Origin: Butyrivibrio sp.
GTDB taxonomy: Bacteria; Bacillota; Clostridia; Lachnospirales; Lachnospiraceae
Assembly (NCBI GenBank): GCA_024694565.1
Contig: JAILJR010000190.1
Span: forward strand, 1 to 38,128
DNA length: 38,128 nt
Direction of reading: 5' to 3'
This document shows, piece by piece, positions 1 through 6,971 of the stretch (its first letter is position 1; the number at the start of each line of letters is the position of its first letter). Below the pieces are notes generated by a model. The model made no database searches and had not been told where the DNA came from. It saw only the letters and a program-made list of their open reading frames with translations. A program made the position numbers and the translations under genes.

Positions 1-111
1 TTCAACCTTTTTTCAATCTATCTATCATTACACTTTTTTCCTACAATCACTTATATATACAATTTGCGGAAAGGATGTTTTGTGAGGAAAATGAAAAAAG
101 GAGGTATGACA

Positions 112-1092
112 ATGAGACGAACAATCAGAAAATATCTTGCACTGAGTATAGCCGGTGCATACATCCTGACCCATCCTGTAATCTCACACGCAGAAACCGT
201 CCAGTATGAAGGCGGTACAGTGACTTACGAACAGAATGAACACGGAACTACTGATATTACTTTCAGTAAAGACGGCGGATGGACCAATGAAGGCACGGAA
301 CTTGAATTCAAGTACAGCGACGGCTCTCAATTTATCATCAATGATTATGTAAGACAGGATAATGGAGATATTACGGTAACTACCTATGGAGATTTTGACA
401 TCAATCAGCTGATAGTTGAATTCAAAGGTGACCCGCCGGCAGTTAACAATGCAAATGATAACACTGCACCCGCGCAGGACAATCAGGTAATAAGCAATGC
501 CCCTGCGCAGGATAATCAGGTAACAAGCAATGTTCTTTCTCAGGACAATCAGTCCGCAAACTCCCCGCCAGCTCCTGCCCAGGATAGTTCAAGAAACTCC
601 ACTGGTCCGTCGAACGCAAACGAAACTGCACTGTTTGTTGTAAACAATGATCAGGACTCTCAGGTAAACAATGGCTCAAATTCCGGCAATGAATCATCGG
701 AATCCGGTTCAGATTCCTCAGCCGGTGCACCTTCAGACGCATTTTCACCTGCCGGTATGTCATATGAGGCGCTGAACAGTGACGCAAGACGGGCAGCGGA
801 ATCCCAAATGAGCTACAGCAGCTTTACTGCATTATGCCAGAGGGCTATTTCGTCAGTCGGTTCAGGCCAGACCCTCACTATCAATACCGGGAAATGGATG
901 AGCATTGACAGAAAGACCATGGAGGCCATCGCAGCAAGACCTGATATGACAGTTACAATTAACTACATTTATAATGAGAAAGCCTACAGTGTGACAATTC
1001 CCGCAGGATACGATGTTATGTCACTTCTCGACGAGAACGGATTTTGCGGCTTCCTGTATCTTAACAAAGTATTTGGCGCAAAAGAGCAATAA
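112..1092 (+). CDS. Secreted protein with low-complexity N/Q/S linker and C-terminal ~80-residue module
   Basis: I do not recognise the family. The start at 112 is chosen because an AAAGGAGG site ends about 7 bases upstream; in-frame starts further up lack this spacing. The 326-residue product begins with a signal peptide (positive RRTIRK, hydrophobic core, likely cleavage after ISHA near residue 26), so it is probably exported. Residues about 119-160 hold imperfect repeats of the form APAQDNQVxSN, followed by a Ser/Asn/Gly-rich stretch typical of cell-wall spanning linkers. The last 80 residues form a compact module (motifs GKWMSID, TVTIPAG-like, GFCGFLYL). No LPXTG or lipobox is seen, so release or non-covalent wall binding is possible. 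A second copy of the C-terminal module lies immediately downstream in another frame. Function unknown. Confidence 0.8.
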   Translation: MRRTIRKYLALSIAGAYILTHPVISHAETVQYEGGTVTYEQNEHGTTDITFSKDGGWTNEGTELEFKYSDGSQFIINDYVRQDNGDITVTTYGDFDINQLIVEFKGDPPAVNNANDNTAPAQDNQVISNAPAQDNQVTSNVLSQDNQSANSPPAPAQDSSRNSTGPSNANETALFVVNNDQDSQVNNGSNSGNESSESGSDSSAGAPSDAFSPAGMSYEALNSDARRAAESQMSYSSFTALCQRAISSVGSGQTLTINTGKWMSIDRKTMEAIAARPDMTVTINYIYNEKAYSVTIPAGYDVMSLLDENGFCGFLYLNKVFGAKEQ

Positions 1093-1343
1093 GAAAGGCT
1101 CCTAAGGATGCTACAGTAAAGATCGAGACCAGCAAGTGGATATCCTTCCACAAGAAGGTAATGGAAGCCCTCGCAGAGAGACCTGCCGTAACCCTCGAGA
1201 TCTCTTTCCTCGATGAAGGCTACAAAGGAAACCGCTGCACAGTAACAATACCAAAGGGAACAGACACAATGTCCCTCGTTGACAAGAACGGTTTCACAGG
1301 ATTTTTATACCTGGGCGGCAAGTTTGGACTAAAAACAAATTAA
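1093..1343 (+). pseudogene. Frame-displaced second copy of the upstream C-terminal module
   Basis: Reading the frame with codons starting at 1098 gives a continuous stretch (APKDATVKIETSKW... to GFTGFLYLGGKFG) that resembles, at about half of positions, the last 80 residues of the preceding secreted protein. It begins directly after that gene's stop, in a different frame, without a start codon or ribosome site at its true N-edge; the only internal ATG (1161) falls in the middle of the module. It ends at a normal stop just before a strong terminator. The simplest reading is the tail of a formerly separate paralogue, or a second module, left after a deletion or frameshift. A separately translated 60-residue product from 1161 cannot be excluded because a weak AAGAAGG lies just upstream. 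Confidence 0.65.
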
Positions 1344-1353
1344 TCATGTTAAG

Positions 1354-1388
1354 GCACCCTGCACCATATCAGTGCAGGGTGCTTTTTT
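1354..1388 (+). terminator. Rho-independent terminator
   Basis: GCACCCTGCAC and GTGCAGGGTGC form a perfect 11-bp stem with a 7-base loop, followed by TTTTTT. It closes the secreted-protein/remnant unit. Confidence 0.92.
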
Positions 1389-1665
1389 CAGGTCGGGAAA
1401 AATCAGCCCGAGCCGCTGCTATAACGATAACAGTTAGTAGAACTGCATGGATGAGCCTCATAATTCCCGAAAATACATCATTTTTGAAGAATCTTGAATA
1501 AATTTCAGAACCACGCACTGACTGGCGACTGAATTGTAACAAGTCATTATCCGGCATTGCGTTAGATGATGTAAGTTGTTGCAAAAAAATGTTGGTGTAT
1601 ATCCTGTTTGTAATGCTTTCTTCAATAATGTTTTAACGCCTTCCCGCGGGAGTATTAGAACTATA
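1389..1665. other. Intergenic stretch without a convincing gene
   Basis: Between the terminator and the toxin-antitoxin promoter I see no ORF with a plausible ribosome site on either strand. It contains one arm of a dispersed repeat (1520-1540) and a short CCCGCGGG palindrome near 1645. Confidence 0.5.
1520..1540 (+). repeat. Single arm of a dispersed inverted-repeat family
   Basis: The 21 bases ending in CTGAATTGTAAC match the right arm of the 201-bp palindromic element at 7594-7794 at 19 of 21 positions, and the arm at 14745-14765. No partner arm is seen nearby, so this looks like a solo end or decayed copy. Confidence 0.6.
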
Positions 1666-1699
1666 TTGTCTTTACAGTCTTTACGGTATATACTGTAAA
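1666..1699 (+). promoter_or_regulatory. Toxin-antitoxin promoter with overlapping operator
   Basis: TTGTCT (1666-1671) and TATACT (1689-1694) are separated by 17 bases, a good sigma-A promoter. The -10 lies inside a near-perfect 20-bp palindrome at 1680-1699, TTTACGGTAT/ATACTGTAAA (one mismatch pair), and an extra half-site TTTACAGT precedes it at 1671-1678. Overlap of operator and -10 is what is expected if the downstream antitoxin, alone or with toxin, represses its own operon. Confidence 0.65.
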
Positions 1700-1718
1700 T
1701 GCAAAGGAGGATAATGAC

Positions 1719-2000
1719 ATGGCTTCAAAAGCAATCAATCTTAAATTAGATGAAGAGCGCATTATGGATGTTAAGCAGGTTGCTTCTGTATTTCATATGA
1801 CAATGACTGATGTAATAAATGAAGCTCTGGATGCGTATCTTCCAACAATGAAAGCGGATCCATTTTACCGATTAACCGCAAATGTTAAAGATGCATCCGA
1901 ATCAGAAACTGCAGAAATTCTTTCAGAAATCGAAGGGTTATCAGATGATGACCTGGAGATAACTACCGTAAGAAGTTTTAAGGTGGGATCGGAGGAATAG
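1719..2000 (+). CDS. Type II antitoxin, RelB/RHH-like
   Basis: This 93-residue acidic protein should neutralise the toxin encoded directly downstream and bind the operator upstream. Residues 1-45 (AINLKLDEERIMDVKQVASVFHMTM... in outline) fit a short beta strand followed by two helices, as in ribbon-helix-helix antitoxins; the C-terminal half is acidic and probably disordered until it wraps the toxin. Start 1719 follows AAAGGAGG with 8-base spacing; an ATG at 1714 is out of frame. The stop is one base before the toxin start, so the two are translationally coupled. Family assignment is by gene order, size and helix pattern rather than a diagnostic motif. Confidence 0.8.
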   Translation: MASKAINLKLDEERIMDVKQVASVFHMTMTDVINEALDAYLPTMKADPFYRLTANVKDASESETAEILSEIEGLSDDDLEITTVRSFKVGSEE

Positions 2001-2001
2001 T

Positions 2002-2307
2002 ATGCCAAAGAGGAGAGGGCCTTTTTCGTATGAAATACAGTATGTGAAGGCTGCTGATAAATTCTTCAAGGATCACGAGGATGTTCGTGAACAATACGAA
2101 GATGCGATTAAAGAACTATTAGTTGGGGAGCATCCTGAAAAAATTGATGTTAAGCGGATAAAGGTAAAGAAGAATAATTATTTCAGGATAAAACTAGATG
2201 GCTACAGGGTTGTATATACATTGATAAATAACACTATTGTAGTCGTAAATACTATGTTAGCCGGGTCGCGAGGTGATGTTTACAAGAAGATGAGTGGTAT
2301 GAACTGA
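2002..2307 (+). CDS. Type II toxin, RelE/ParE superfamily
   Basis: A basic 101-residue protein whose C-terminal half carries the RelE-fold signature: KRIKVKKNNYFRIKLDGYRVVY followed by a hydrophobic strand and the terminal GSRGDVYKK motif. Members of this family are mostly ribosome-dependent mRNA endonucleases, while ParE-type members poison gyrase; which applies here is not decided by sequence alone. Basic residues near the C-terminus (R in GSRGD, K/R in KVKK) are the usual catalytic or RNA-contact positions. It has its own GGAGG at 1991-1995, inside the antitoxin gene. No mobile-element genes flank the pair. Confidence 0.85.
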   Translation: MPKRRGPFSYEIQYVKAADKFFKDHEDVREQYEDAIKELLVGEHPEKIDVKRIKVKKNNYFRIKLDGYRVVYTLINNTIVVVNTMLAGSRGDVYKKMSGMN

Positions 2308-2364
2308 AAAAATGAAGGATGGGCATTATAACATCGTGCGGGAAAACCCCTTCCGATGAAGTCG

Positions 2365-2386
2365 GTTATTTATTATTTGGTGTACT
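2365..2386 (+). repeat. 22-bp exact repeat, copy 1
   Basis: These 22 bases, beginning GTTATTTATT and ending GGTGTACT, recur exactly at 6880-6901. The identity stops sharply on the right side; on the left a looser GATG.AG match continues for a few bases. No function recognised. Confidence 0.75.
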
Positions 2387-2479
2387 GCCCCAATCATTTC
2401 TTTACTTATGGATAAAGAAGACTCGGAAGATAGGCGAAGGCCGGATTGAAACAAATCATCAGTTTGAAAGGAGACAATA

Positions 2480-3310
2480 ATGAAAAAGAAATTTATGGCA
2501 ATTATGACTTTGGGTGTGATGCTTATTTGCTGCGCGTTATCGCCGTATCTTAGTGAGAGGAACTTTGCAGCTGTGGGAGCAACAGTTACAGACGGTTCTA
2601 CCGGAAAAGTGCAGGGGACAAAGGACAATCCGAATCCTGAAAAACCGGGCGATGATCTGTTAAAGCCTGGACAGCATTGGGAGCAGTATACTACTACAAG
2701 CGGCACCACTGGATGGATCGCGATCCCTGTTGACCCTGACCCGGAGCCTCTTGGATCTGTTATAACCAGGAAATACAAGAGAAAAGACGGAACCATCTAT
2801 GGAGTTGACAAGCACGGATACTATGGCAAGTCTGATATCGCAGAGAAGCTGAGTACCACAAAGACACCGACTATGGTAGAGTTTTCATGGTTTTTGAATG
2901 GGGTAATGAAGGCGGGGGTTCCTGCAAAGGCTGAGAACATACATCATCCGGAGGATGCTATTGGTGACTGGAAATGCCTTGTCATATATGATCCTCTCAA
3001 TCAGGAGGGCAAAAGAGCTTATCACCTTGGAACCCTTCATATGGACTGCAGGAAGGACAAAAAAGCAGAGACACTCAGCCCTCATATTGAATGGAGGAAA
3101 AAGCTGGATGAAAACATGGAAAACGAAGTTGATGAGTCTTACAGGAACTGGTTTTTAAGCTATGGAAGCTTCACTGACGGTTGGTACGGTGAGAAAGACA
3201 ACGGAAACATGTCATTTCGTATGTGGACCATGGATGATGGAAAGCAGTATGCATGGGGCGCTGCAAAATTCAGCGATTCAGATAATACAGTTGTTGTTTT
3301 GGTGAGATAA
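2480..3310 (+). CDS. Secreted protein of unknown function
   Basis: A 276-residue protein with an N-terminal signal peptide (MKKKF, then a hydrophobic run to about residue 24; cleavage probably between 24 and 36). The mature part opens with a Gly/Pro/Asp-rich segment (DNPNPEKPGDDLL), then a mixed alpha/beta region rich in Trp and Tyr (DGWYGEKDNG, FRMWTMDDG). There is no cell-wall anchor or known catalytic motif that I can identify. AAAGGAGAC lies 8 bases before the start. It is a single-gene unit: the toxin gene ends 170 bp upstream and a strong terminator follows. I do not recognise the family. Confidence 0.8.
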   Translation: MKKKFMAIMTLGVMLICCALSPYLSERNFAAVGATVTDGSTGKVQGTKDNPNPEKPGDDLLKPGQHWEQYTTTSGTTGWIAIPVDPDPEPLGSVITRKYKRKDGTIYGVDKHGYYGKSDIAEKLSTTKTPTMVEFSWFLNGVMKAGVPAKAENIHHPEDAIGDWKCLVIYDPLNQEGKRAYHLGTLHMDCRKDKKAETLSPHIEWRKKLDENMENEVDESYRNWFLSYGSFTDGWYGEKDNGNMSFRMWTMDDGKQYAWGAAKFSDSDNTVVVLVR

Positions 3311-3326
3311 GGATCTGACGATGCGG

Positions 3327-3372
3327 ACGGGTCTGACTGCCTCAAAATGAGGCAGCCAGACCCGTTCTTTTA
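3327..3372 (+). terminator. Rho-independent terminator
   Basis: ACGGGTCTG-CTGCCTC pairs with GAGGCAG-CAGACCCGT (one internal mismatch) around a 5-base loop, followed by TCTTTT. It ends the secreted-protein gene. Confidence 0.85.
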
Positions 3373-3387
3373 ATTTTTGCAGTAAAG

Positions 3388-3481
3388 ATGGTCTCCGGGA
3401 ATAGGGTTGTTGAGCCGAAATGGACCAATAACCCCGTCCCCGGGGACCATTTAACAAACACTTCTGCCTGATGTGTTTGTT
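3388..3481. repeat. REP-like palindromic element plus adjoining hairpin
   Basis: 3388-3450 is an imperfect inverted repeat: ATGGTC.CCGGG at the left pairs with CCCGG.GACCAT at the right, with GGGTT/AACCC and TTG/CAA inside. AACAAACAC (3453-3461) and GTGTTTGTT (3473-3481) form a second, perfect 9-bp stem. The core GGGACGGGG...GGTCCATTT (reverse strand) resembles the GC-rich REP sequences that accompany Y1 (RAYT) transposases in Firmicutes. A degenerate relative lies at 26929-26968. No transposase is present in the window. The rest of the gap (3482-3633) shows no gene. Confidence 0.6.
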
Positions 3482-3603
3482 ATGTCTCGGTCACTTTTTT
3501 GAGATGTGCTCATTAAGTCTTCTGCCCTATGGAAAGCGGAAACGTATTGTGATAATGTCTAGCCTGTCAACGAGATAGCAAAGAAGACAGGAAACGAAAA
3601 AGA

Positions 3604-3616
3604 TGATCAGTGATCA
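3604..3616. promoter_or_regulatory. Possible operator palindrome before the acyltransferase operon
   Basis: TGATCAGTGATCA is a 13-bp palindrome around a central base, six bases upstream of the GGGAGGA ribosome site of the next gene. It could be a binding site for the convergent TetR protein or only a local coincidence; no second copy was found. Confidence 0.25.
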
Positions 3617-3633
3617 AAAATGGGAGGAACGAT

Positions 3634-5019
3634 ATGACTAAACAATATCCACTGACTGCGGCACAGAAAATGCATGACAGATGGATCAGGGAGTACAAGA
3701 CACAGCAGGTTTCAGGCCTGAGCGTTGTGGCAGCGCTTCAGTACGAGCTTGACTTCGGTCTTTTGAAAAAATGTATTGAGCTTGAGTTTGAGAGATACGG
3801 CTGTATGAGGGTGAGATTTACCAAGGCTGATGTAAACGGAAATGTGAGCCAGTACATTATTAAGAAGGAAACCAGAGATATTCCCCTTAAGGACCTCACG
3901 GGAATGACGCTTCAGGAGGCGGATGACACAATGCAGCAGTGGGCATATCAGACTCTTGACGGAGATGATGTACCGATGTGTGAGGTGTTCATGGTTAAGC
4001 TCCCCGAGGGCTACAGAGGCTTCTTCATCCACATGGATCACAGACTTATCGATTCCTGCGGAGTGATGGTGATGATACAGGACATTATGGCACTGTATAC
4101 ACACTATAGATTTGGTTCCGACTATCCGGCTGAGCTTGCAGATTTTGAGACGGTTCTTCAGTCAGACCTTAAAAAGGCAGGTAATGAGAAGCGCTTTGCA
4201 AAGGACAAGAAGTTCTGGGACGATCAGCTGGACAGGCTGGGAGAGCCACTTTACTCCGACATTCAGGGACCAGGGGTGCTTGAGGCAGCCAGAAAGAAGC
4301 ATGGAAATAAAAACTTAAGATCAGTGGACATAGAGAGAAAACAGCTCTTTGTAGCCGTTAAGGACTACAAGCTGGAAAAAGAGCCCACTAAAACGCTCAT
4401 AGATTTCTGCGTAAACCATGAGATCTCAATGACAAACCTTCTCCTTCTTGGGATAAGGACATATCTCTCCAAGCAGAACAACGGACAGGAAGACATAACA
4501 GTACAGAACTTCATATCAAGGCGCTCAACAAAAGATGAATGGACTTCGGGCGGAAGCAGGACGATAATGTTCCCCTGCAGGACAGTGATAACGCCTGATA
4601 CTGATTTCCTGAGCGCAGCTTATGAGATACAGACAGTGCAGAACAACATCTATATGCACAGCAACTATGACCCGGGGCTCATCCTCGATGAGATAAGAAG
4701 GCGCTACAACACACCACATGACACGACTTATGTGAGCTGTTACCTGACATATCAGCCCATGACCGCAAGCATTGACAATCCGTTTATTAAGAACATTCCG
4801 ATGCATGCAAAGTGGTTTGCCAACGGAGCAGCTACCAAGAAGATGTATCTGACTGTCACACACACTCCTGACGGAGGAATGAATTTTTCATATCACTATC
4901 AGACAGCAGAGCTTGTGGAAAAAGACATGGAGCTTTTGCACTACTACCTGATGCGGATACTTTTCCGCGGAGTAGAGGAGCCGGGCAGGACAATACAACA
5001 GATAATGGATATGGTTTGA
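3634..5019 (+). CDS. Stand-alone condensation-domain acyltransferase
   Basis: Stand-alone member (461 residues) of the NRPS condensation / PapA5-type acyltransferase superfamily, which moves an acyl or peptidyl group from a carrier protein to an amine or alcohol. It opens with YPLTAAQKMH, the typical first strand-helix of C domains. The catalytic motif HHxxxDG appears as D135-H136-R-L-I-D140-S: the essential second His and the Asp are kept, the first His is Asp. The C-terminal half ends in the usual FSYHYQTAELVEKDMELL region; no clear DFGWG motif is visible. The start at 3634 follows GGGAGGA; an upstream in-frame GTG at 3610 lacks a site. Genes for a carrier protein and an acyl-AMP ligase follow immediately, so it probably takes acyl groups from that carrier. 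Acceptor unknown. Confidence 0.82.
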   Translation: MTKQYPLTAAQKMHDRWIREYKTQQVSGLSVVAALQYELDFGLLKKCIELEFERYGCMRVRFTKADVNGNVSQYIIKKETRDIPLKDLTGMTLQEADDTMQQWAYQTLDGDDVPMCEVFMVKLPEGYRGFFIHMDHRLIDSCGVMVMIQDIMALYTHYRFGSDYPAELADFETVLQSDLKKAGNEKRFAKDKKFWDDQLDRLGEPLYSDIQGPGVLEAARKKHGNKNLRSVDIERKQLFVAVKDYKLEKEPTKTLIDFCVNHEISMTNLLLLGIRTYLSKQNNGQEDITVQNFISRRSTKDEWTSGGSRTIMFPCRTVITPDTDFLSAAYEIQTVQNNIYMHSNYDPGLILDEIRRRYNTPHDTTYVSCYLTYQPMTASIDNPFIKNIPMHAKWFANGAATKKMYLTVTHTPDGGMNFSYHYQTAELVEKDMELLHYYLMRILFRGVEEPGRTIQQIMDMV

Positions 5020-5039
5020 TTATAGAGGAGGATATAATA

Positions 5040-5279
5040 ATGAGCAGAGAATTAAAATTTAAGGAACTTGTAGCACAGTATTGTGACATTAAGCCCGAGC
5101 AGATGAAGGGCGCATTGAGATTCAGGGAGGACCTTGGCTTCAGTTCACTTGACTTTATGTCATTTTTGGGAGAGCTGGAGGATGAGTTCGATGTTGAGCT
5201 TGAGCAGGACAAGGCGACAAATGTACACACGATTGATGAGGCGCTGACACTTCTTGACGAGCTGGCAATTGCAGGATGA
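5040..5279 (+). CDS. Acyl/peptidyl carrier protein
   Basis: A free-standing 79-residue carrier protein. D31-L-G-F-S-S36-L-D38 matches the phosphopantetheine attachment motif, with Ser36 as the modified residue. The fold is the expected four-helix acidic bundle (GELEDEFDVEL is helix III-like). It is distinct from a housekeeping AcpP because it sits between a condensation-type acyltransferase and an AMP ligase, with TATAGAGGAGG upstream and a 20-bp gap to the previous stop. It should be loaded with an acyl group by the downstream ligase and deliver it to the upstream acyltransferase. No dedicated phosphopantetheinyl transferase is seen in the window, so the cellular enzyme must activate it. Confidence 0.9.
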   Translation: MSRELKFKELVAQYCDIKPEQMKGALRFREDLGFSSLDFMSFLGELEDEFDVELEQDKATNVHTIDEALTLLDELAIAG

Positions 5280-5305
5280 AAATGCACCAAATAATGGAGG
5301 GTGAG

Positions 5306-6796
5306 ATGAGCAATATAAGACAGATCTGGGATACTACAGTAGAAAAATACAGCAAACTTCCGGCTGTGCGCTGGCTTCTGAAGAAGACAGTGTGTGAAAA
5401 GAGCTATGAAGAGCTTGATAAAAATGTGAAGAAAATAAGAAGCTTTCTTGAGTCTGAGGAGCTGACGGGAGCACATGTTGCTCTCATCGGAAGCAGCAGC
5501 CCTGAGTGGATAGAGGCATATCTTGGAATAGTTACAGGTGTGAATGTTGCGGTTCCGCTGGATGCGGCTCTTCCGGATGATGAGCTGACAGAGCTCCTTC
5601 AGAGATCTGATTCTGAGATGCTCTTCTTATCACCGCAAAGAGAAGGCTTAAGGGAGCGTGTTCTGAAGGAGTGCCCGGCGGTTAAGAGGATCGTGATGCT
5701 GACTTCTGATGAATTTGAGGCGCTTCCTGAAGCAGAGTTTGATGTGCCCGGCGCAGCAGAGTATGAGATTGCTACCATAATCTATACCTCCGGCACAACA
5801 GGTAAGAGCAAGGGAGTCATGCTCACACAAATGAACCTTTCTGAGAATGTTAACTCAGTTGAATATGATGCAACCCCCGGATGCGTGACTCTGAGCGTCC
5901 TTCCAATACATCACGCCTACTGCCTTGTAATGGACTGGCTCAAGACATTGTCCCTTGGCTGTGTCATATGTATAAATGACTCTTTTATGCACATGGTGAG
6001 GAATATGAGCATATTCAAGCCTGAAGTAATGCTGATGGTACCTCTTATGATAGAGACAATTTATAAGAAGCTTTCAGCAACGGATCTTGATCCAAGGGCT
6101 GTATTGGGCGGAAATCTCAGGATAATATTCACAGGCGGTGCCCACCTTGATCCATTCTATGTTGAGAAATTTGAGGAATTCGGTGTCGATGTGCTGGAGG
6201 GCTACGGAATGAGTGAATGCTCGCCTGTAATAACCAGCAATACACCGCAGAACCACAAGGCAGGCTCCATAGGAAGACCGCTAAAGAACGTGGAGATAGC
6301 CTTCGAGGACGGTGAGATACTTGTCCGCGGAAGCAGCGTCATGAAGGGATATTACAAGATGCCGAAGGAGACGGGGGAAGCACTTACCGACGGATGGCTT
6401 CACACCGGCGACAAGGGATATCTTGACGAAGACGGATATCTGTTCATAAACGGAAGGGTAAAGAATCTCATCATAATGTCAAACGGCGAGAATGTTTCTC
6501 CCGAGGAGATCGAAAATAAACTGGCCCTGTGCCCGCTCATTTCGGAGGTGATCATCACAGGAGAGAATAACGGCCTCACAGCCAGGGTTTATCCCGATGC
6601 AGACGAGGCTGAAAAGAGGGGACTTTCTGGGGAAGAGCTCGAGAAGGAAATCTGGAATTTCATCTCAGAATATAACGGTTCACAGCCTACCTACAGATAT
6701 GTCACAGCTCTGATCGTAAGGCAGACTCCGTTTATCCGCAATTCCACCGGCAAGATCAAGCGTCAGGAGGCGACAAAAGAAAATCCTGCAGCCTGA
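5306..6796 (+). CDS. AMP-dependent acyl ligase (acyl-ACP/CoA synthetase type)
   Basis: Adenylating enzyme of the ANL superfamily, 497 residues, which activates a carboxylic acid with ATP and passes it to a thiol, here most likely the adjacent carrier protein. Visible core motifs: Y160-TSGTTGKSKG (P-loop-like A3), GYGMSECSPV (A5), HTGDKG (A7), INGRVKNLI (hinge, A8), and the C-terminal NSTGK483IK with the catalytic Lys. The start at 5306 is preferred because GGAGGGTGAG precedes it; ATG 5276, overlapping the carrier-protein stop as ATGA, is an alternative adding ten residues. Substrate cannot be read reliably; general resemblance is to fatty-acid or aryl ligases rather than amino-acid A domains. 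Last gene of the operon, ending before a long bidirectional hairpin. Confidence 0.88.
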   Translation: MSNIRQIWDTTVEKYSKLPAVRWLLKKTVCEKSYEELDKNVKKIRSFLESEELTGAHVALIGSSSPEWIEAYLGIVTGVNVAVPLDAALPDDELTELLQRSDSEMLFLSPQREGLRERVLKECPAVKRIVMLTSDEFEALPEAEFDVPGAAEYEIATIIYTSGTTGKSKGVMLTQMNLSENVNSVEYDATPGCVTLSVLPIHHAYCLVMDWLKTLSLGCVICINDSFMHMVRNMSIFKPEVMLMVPLMIETIYKKLSATDLDPRAVLGGNLRIIFTGGAHLDPFYVEKFEEFGVDVLEGYGMSECSPVITSNTPQNHKAGSIGRPLKNVEIAFEDGEILVRGSSVMKGYYKMPKETGEALTDGWLHTGDKGYLDEDGYLFINGRVKNLIIMSNGENVSPEEIENKLALCPLISEVIITGENNGLTARVYPDADEAEKRGLSGEELEKEIWNFISEYNGSQPTYRYVTALIVRQTPFIRNSTGKIKRQEATKENPAA

Positions 6797-6879
6797 AGCG
6801 AAAGCATGGCGACAAGATGACGGGCATCGACTTTTTCCTCCGCCTTGCATCTGAAAAAATTCTCGGCGGATTTGATGCA

Positions 6880-6901
6880 GTTATTTATTATTTGGTGTAC
6901 T
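6880..6901 (+). repeat. 22-bp exact repeat, copy 2
   Basis: Identical over 22 bases to 2365-2386. In this copy the stretch could be read as the end of a short open frame (...DAVIYYLVY, stop), but no start or ribosome site supports a gene. Confidence 0.75.
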
Positions 6902-6913
6902 AGGAATGCATAC

Positions 6914-6971
6914 CTGACAAAGAAGGTACAGCTTTCGGGAAAAAGACCGGGAGCTGTACCTTCTTTGTCAG
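6914..6971. terminator. Bidirectional terminator between ligase and tetR genes
   Basis: A perfect 20-bp stem (CTGACAAAGAAGG... paired with ...CCTTCTTTGTCAG), extended by TTCGGG/CCGGGA-type pairing around an A-rich loop. It separates two convergent genes, and its right arm includes the stop codon of the regulator gene. T-runs are short, so it may act as much by strength of the stem as by a classical U-tract. Confidence 0.75.

Noticed and set aside
1078-1100. Programmed frameshift joining the secreted protein to its displaced second module
   Set aside because: No slippery heptamer is present before the TAA (gca aaa gag caa taa), so a genetic lesion is simpler.
1369-1584. 71-residue reverse-strand ORF
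   Set aside because: It runs through the terminator at 1354-1388, starts with TTG without a ribosome site and resembles nothing.
4856-5476. 206-residue reverse-strand ORF across acyltransferase, carrier and ligase genes
   Set aside because: Antisense shadow of three well-supported genes; Ser/Leu-rich low-complexity translation with no signals.
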